DNA from: CG2-30-36-16 sp964372115
Lineage (GTDB): Bacteria > Bacteroidota > Ignavibacteria > Ignavibacteriales > Ignavibacteriaceae
Reading direction: 5' to 3'
Length of the DNA: 8,564 nt
NCBI GenBank assembly: GCA_964372115.1
Contig: CAYJPN010000064.1
Span: forward strand, 1-8,564
Part shown: positions 6,565 through 8,564 of the stretch, in pieces
Layout of the letters: the number at the start of each line of letters is the position of its first letter
Numbering within the stretch: the first letter of the stretch is position 1
The notes under the pieces: model-generated
The model's input: the letters and a program-made list of their open reading frames with translations, nothing else
Databases searched by the model: none
Told to the model about the DNA's origin: nothing
Position numbers and translations under genes: made by a program

Positions 6565-7434
6565 TCAATTCATCAACTTTTCGATTTCATAACTAATCCA
6601 CAATCCTGGTTCTTTTGGTCTGTCAAATTGAACCCAGCATTTTGGCAAATATGAACTATTTATTTTCCAGTATCCATCCTTTTGCTTTTTTGTCTGAATA
6701 TACTCTTTTGCCAAATCGCAACGTGTATCCGAATCCAAATTATTGTCTTTTAATAATCTAACTATCTCAATCACGTTTGTTTTATATGAGAACGGGAAAG
6801 TCAGTTTAGTTATGTCTTTTGTAATCGGTTGGTCATTCGATTGTCGTAGATAAATTTGATGGTCAAGAATATACTCTAACCCAGTCTCTAATTTATTTTC
6901 AATTTTGTTATTGGTTAAGTAACCGGAACGTTTTTTATAATCGGTAAGTGCTATCATAGCTTTTACAACCCCAATATAACATGGAGTTGTCTTCATGCAG
7001 CCACCATATTTTAAAATCCGTGAACCAGTCCATTTATTTTTTGCACTACGTTCAAGGTTTTGATAATTAATAATCCATTCAATACCCTTATCAATGCGGT
7101 CTTTGTTAGAATAATTTGTTCGTATCAAAATGCTTGTTATCATTGAATTATAGCAGGACAATATATCATCTCTTTTTCCTGTAATTGAGAATCCCTCATC
7201 ACAGAAAGACAAATCAGCAAGTTTATTAATCCATTTTTGAACTCTCTCAAGATGAAAAGCAAATGGTATTTCTGTAATTTCGGTTAGTCTATTAAGCAGA
7301 TTTAAAATATCAAAGTCAAAATCGGTCAGCAAATCTTTTACAATCTCTGATTTGTCGAGATAATCAGATGCACGACTAGATTCTTTAATTTCTCCGGAGT
7401 CTACTTTTTGTTTTAATATCAATGCTGTATCCAT
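6565..7434 (-). CDS. Alpha/alpha-toroid protein (prenyltransferase/squalene-oxidase-repeat-like), cassette gene
   Basis: The 289-residue protein resembles an uncharacterised family of all-helical, prenyltransferase/squalene-cyclase-like toroid proteins. The recognisable pieces are a repeat helix GIEWIINYQN (117-126), the conserved centre KWTGSR...GGC..TTPCYIGVVKAMIAL (134-163), GLEYILDHQIYLR (185-197), LTFPFSYKTNVIEIVRLL (211-228), a repeat ending KKQKDGYWKI (249-258), and the C-terminal WVQFDRPKEPGLWIS (267-281). Family resemblance is clear but the activity is unknown: the DXDD or zinc-site residues of true cyclases or prenyltransferases are not evident. C146 and C152 are the notable cysteines. 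The gene sits alone between two attC-like sites. AGGAG lies 12 nt before the ATG, and only 25 nt separate the start from the attC-like element, so a private promoter is unlikely. Confidence 0.65.
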   Translation of the reverse strand: MDTALILKQKVDSGEIKESSRASDYLDKSEIVKDLLTDFDFDILNLLNRLTEITEIPFAFHLERVQKWINKLADLSFCDEGFSITGKRDDILSCYNSMITSILIRTNYSNKDRIDKGIEWIINYQNLERSAKNKWTGSRILKYGGCMKTTPCYIGVVKAMIALTDYKKRSGYLTNNKIENKLETGLEYILDHQIYLRQSNDQPITKDITKLTFPFSYKTNVIEIVRLLKDNNLDSDTRCDLAKEYIQTKKQKDGYWKINSSYLPKCWVQFDRPKEPGLWISYEIEKLMN

Positions 7435-7459
7435 GTGTGTTTCAGTCTCCTAATTTTAC

Positions 7460-7581
7460 GTCCAACGGTTTGATGGTATGGTGTTTTGCGGGATTACGAG
7501 GCGAAAACTTATCAGGATACACCGGAATTTTTACAAGCCGCTAATCTCTGAAACCCGTATTCACTTTGCCGCGTGTTATCG
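7460..7581 (-). repeat. attC-like recombination site 2
   Basis: The ends are GTCCAAC (7460-7466), a full match to RYYYAAC, and GTTATCG (7575-7581), a degenerate GTTRRRY. Three blocks are shared in order with site 1: 7473-7504 (31 of 32 identical to 6426-6457), 7510-7525 (15 of 16 identical to 6463-6478), and CTGAAACCCG at 7548-7557 (also 6511-6520). The arms pair with each other through CGGG and AT-rich stretches, though less well than in site 1. The stop codon of the DUF3052-like gene (7576-7578) is inside its R'' box. Confidence 0.6.
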
Positions 7582-8004
7582 GTTAGTTGTTCTTTCTTTT
7601 AATTCTGCGTGGCTATTGTTATAAATTTTGTTTTTTTTTGGGTGCGTGAATTTCAACGCAGACCAAGTTTTGTTAATACTCAAACATGTACTTTCTACCA
7701 AACCAAACGAATAACCAATTTTAATTACTTCATGTAAGGTTAAGTCAGTATCAAGCTGTTTGTTTTTGGGCCACGATACCCAAAGCATACCATCAAGTTT
7801 AAGATGTGATTTTAGCTTCGGGAATAATTCTTCTTGCTTTTTTTTGTTGATAACAAAAAGGTGTATGTAATCAAACTCCCCATTTAAATTGGTTTGGTTG
7901 TCAATTCCAGGAGGATTAATATCGTCTATCGCATCTGCCGGTGCATTTATAAAAATACTTCGGTAGCATTCTTTAATTCCCATTTTTTGATATACTGTTC
8001 TCAT
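7576..8004 (-). CDS. DUF3052-like protein, cassette gene
   Basis: The 142-residue protein has the layout of small DUF3052-type proteins of unknown function: an N-terminal MGIKECYRSIFINAPADAI segment (8-26), EFDYIHLFV (43-51), the strongly conserved DGMLWVSWPK (71-80), a helix LHEVIKIGYSFGLVES (90-105), and the closing TWSALKF (113-119). The fold looks like a reduced Rossmann/methyltransferase-type core, but no SAM-binding glycine motif is visible, so no activity is assigned. The family normally ends soon after the WSALKF strand; here a basic, polar tail of about 20 residues runs into the attC-like site, where the stop codon lies. The start is 3 nt after the stop of the VOC-like gene, without a good ribosome-binding site, which suggests translational coupling. 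Confidence 0.6.
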   Translation of the reverse strand: MRTVYQKMGIKECYRSIFINAPADAIDDINPPGIDNQTNLNGEFDYIHLFVINKKKQEELFPKLKSHLKLDGMLWVSWPKNKQLDTDLTLHEVIKIGYSFGLVESTCLSINKTWSALKFTHPKKNKIYNNSHAELKERTTNR

Positions 8005-8007
8005 CTT

Positions 8008-8244
8008 TTACTGCTCTAATATTTTTAATGATATAAATATTTGAAGATAATAATGGTTGTACATAATTACTAATATATTTCCCAAAGGGTCGACCACTGA
8101 TGTAGTAACAAAACCTTGTTCTCTCTGAGTAATTGGCGCAATGCCCAAAAATTGCATGTCCCATTCTTTTACTTTCAAAATATCGTCAGCAAAAAAACTG
8201 ATTGTAGCAAACCCTCTAAGTGTTATTGTTTTTCCGGTTTCCAT
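8008..8244 (-). CDS. VOC/glyoxalase-fold protein with apparent internal deletion
   Basis: The 78-residue product starts like a VOC-family (glyoxalase/bleomycin-resistance/dioxygenase) protein: GFATISFFADDILKVKEW (11-28), then FLGIAP (32-37). It then moves directly to the family's C-terminal part, PITQREQGFVTTSVVDPLGN (37-56) and LVIMYNHYYLQI (58-69). Full VOC domains of this type are about 120-130 residues, so roughly 50 central residues, including the second beta-alpha-beta half with metal or substrate ligands, seem lost in frame. The Tyr usual after KEW is Asp here. The protein is probably non-functional or depends on a partner. The ATG lacks a clear ribosome-binding site. It is the first gene of putative cassette A and abuts the DUF3052-like gene by 3 nt. 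Confidence 0.6.
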   Translation of the reverse strand: METGKTITLRGFATISFFADDILKVKEWDMQFLGIAPITQREQGFVTTSVVDPLGNILVIMYNHYYLQIFISLKILEQ

Positions 8245-8274
8245 TATAATAGATGTTATTTTTTATTAACTGGT

Positions 8275-8282
8275 CAAAATTA
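8275..8282 (-). promoter_or_regulatory. Possible -7 element (TAnnTTTG) upstream of the VOC-like gene
   Basis: On the minus strand this reads TAATTTTG, matching the Bacteroidota -7 consensus, about 30 nt before the ATG at 8244. A TTG lies 14 nt upstream, closer than the usual 17-23 nt, so support is weak. Confidence 0.25.
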
Positions 8283-8327
8283 AGATGGCATTATGACAAC
8301 TGTATGTCAGCAGAGTATTTATAAATC

Positions 8328-8414
8328 TTTCAACTTGATGCAAAAGAATTTTGATACAATGACCGCTAATGTGTAGCGAATGATTTCCTTTTAAGGGTGC
8401 ATTAAAAGTTGACG
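8328..8414 (-). repeat. Possible divergent attC-like palindrome (site 3)
   Basis: TTTCAAC (8328-8334) and GTTGACG (8408-8414) have the AAC...GTT ends expected of attC. The arms continue: CAACTT pairs with AAGTTG, and, after an asymmetric 1-versus-3 base bulge, ATGCA-type sequences pair (8338-8342 with 8398-8402). A terminal hairpin CGCTA/TAGCG (8364-8368, 8374-8378) sits in the loop. It shares no long sequence blocks with sites 1 and 2 and the outer boxes are degenerate, so it is a candidate only. If real, it marks the start of cassette A. Confidence 0.35.
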
Positions 8415-8564
8415 CCGGGTATAACTATTGAATAATTTACCAAGCCGGCAATTTTTTATACCGCGTGTCGTGCGTCCGTGCATTTATATTTTTGTTAAAT
8501 TATAGTTTCTTAGAGTGTGTAAAACATTTTGTGTAAATGGCGATTTGTAGAATCATAAAAATGA
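8415..8564. other. Window-end stretch without a gene, with a second inverted repeat
   Basis: GGTATAA (8418-8424) pairs with TTATACC (8456-8462), enclosing the palindrome GCCGGC (8444-8449). The following CCGCGTGT (8461-8468) is also found at the end of attC-like site 2 (7569-7576), so this may be a rearranged or decayed site fragment. No protein-like reading frame was found to the window end. Confidence 0.35.

Larger units (their letters stand above)
6413..8414 (-). mobile_element. Putative integron cassette array without integrase (CALIN)
   Basis: Two homologous imperfect palindromes with attC-like terminal boxes (6413-6546, 7460-7581), plus a possible divergent third (8328-8414), punctuate three minus-strand genes. 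With recombination expected between G and TT of the R' box, cassette B spans about 6419-7465 (one gene) and cassette A about 7466-8333 (two genes). Gene stops lie 18 nt before, or inside, the following element, and starts lie close after the preceding one, which is standard cassette architecture. The attC sites resemble each other strongly, as in sedentary chromosomal integrons. No tyrosine recombinase IntI or attI is visible, so this is a cluster of attC sites lacking an integrase, or the far end of a larger integron. The alternative is a palindromic intergenic repeat family of another origin. Confidence 0.6.

Noticed and set aside
6439..6654. 71-codon plus-strand open frame across the first attC-like site
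   Set aside because: It runs through the palindrome and the antisense of the toroid gene's 3' end, and its sequence shows no family resemblance.
7973..8164. 63-codon minus-strand frame overlapping the VOC-like and DUF3052-like genes
   Set aside because: The overlapping frames give recognisable family motifs, this one does not.

Overview
The window is AT-rich, with short intergenic gaps, weak or absent Shine-Dalgarno sequences and several TAnnTTTG-like promoter elements. TGA is used as a stop. This, together with the protein families present, suggests a Bacteroidota/Ignavibacteriota-type bacterium; the phylum is inferred and the species is not recognised.

Layout. (1) 270-2353, plus strand: a FemAB/GNAT-fold acyltransferase and a GT4-like glycosyltransferase, 5 nt apart, form a two-gene unit typical of cell-surface polysaccharide loci. 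(2) 2481-2553: a tRNA-Ala with anticodon CGC and the G3:U70 identity pair. (3) 2724-3482: a PD-(D/E)XK (RecB/exonuclease-type) nuclease with a TTG start, immediately downstream of the tRNA, so possibly part of an integrated element. (4) 3483-4079: about 600 bp without an intact gene, holding a possible decayed minus-strand gene and a strong bidirectional terminator. (5) 4080-6087, minus strand: a metal-dependent amidohydrolase and a thioredoxin-reductase-like flavoprotein without a redox CXXC. (6) 6088-6412: about 325 bp without an intact gene. (7) 6413-8414: the most interesting part, which reads as a small integron cassette array on the minus strand with no integrase in view (a CALIN).

The array case rests on two homologous, imperfectly palindromic elements (6413-6546 and 7460-7581). 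They have attC-like R boxes at their ends (GCCTAAC/GTTGGGC and GTCCAAC/GTTATCG). Each lies at the 3' end of a minus-strand gene. A more divergent palindrome at 8328-8414 may be a third site. Cassette B (about 6419-7465) carries one gene for an alpha/alpha-toroid (prenyltransferase/squalene-oxidase-like) protein of unknown role. Cassette A (about 7466-8333) carries a VOC/glyoxalase-fold gene that seems to have lost its middle, followed 3 nt later by a DUF3052-like gene whose stop codon lies inside the attC R box. The cassette genes have little room for promoters of their own, as is usual for integron cassettes.

I found no CRISPR array, transposase, rRNA or integrase gene. The integron reading is an inference from sequence and arrangement; covariance-model searches and the flanking genome would settle it.
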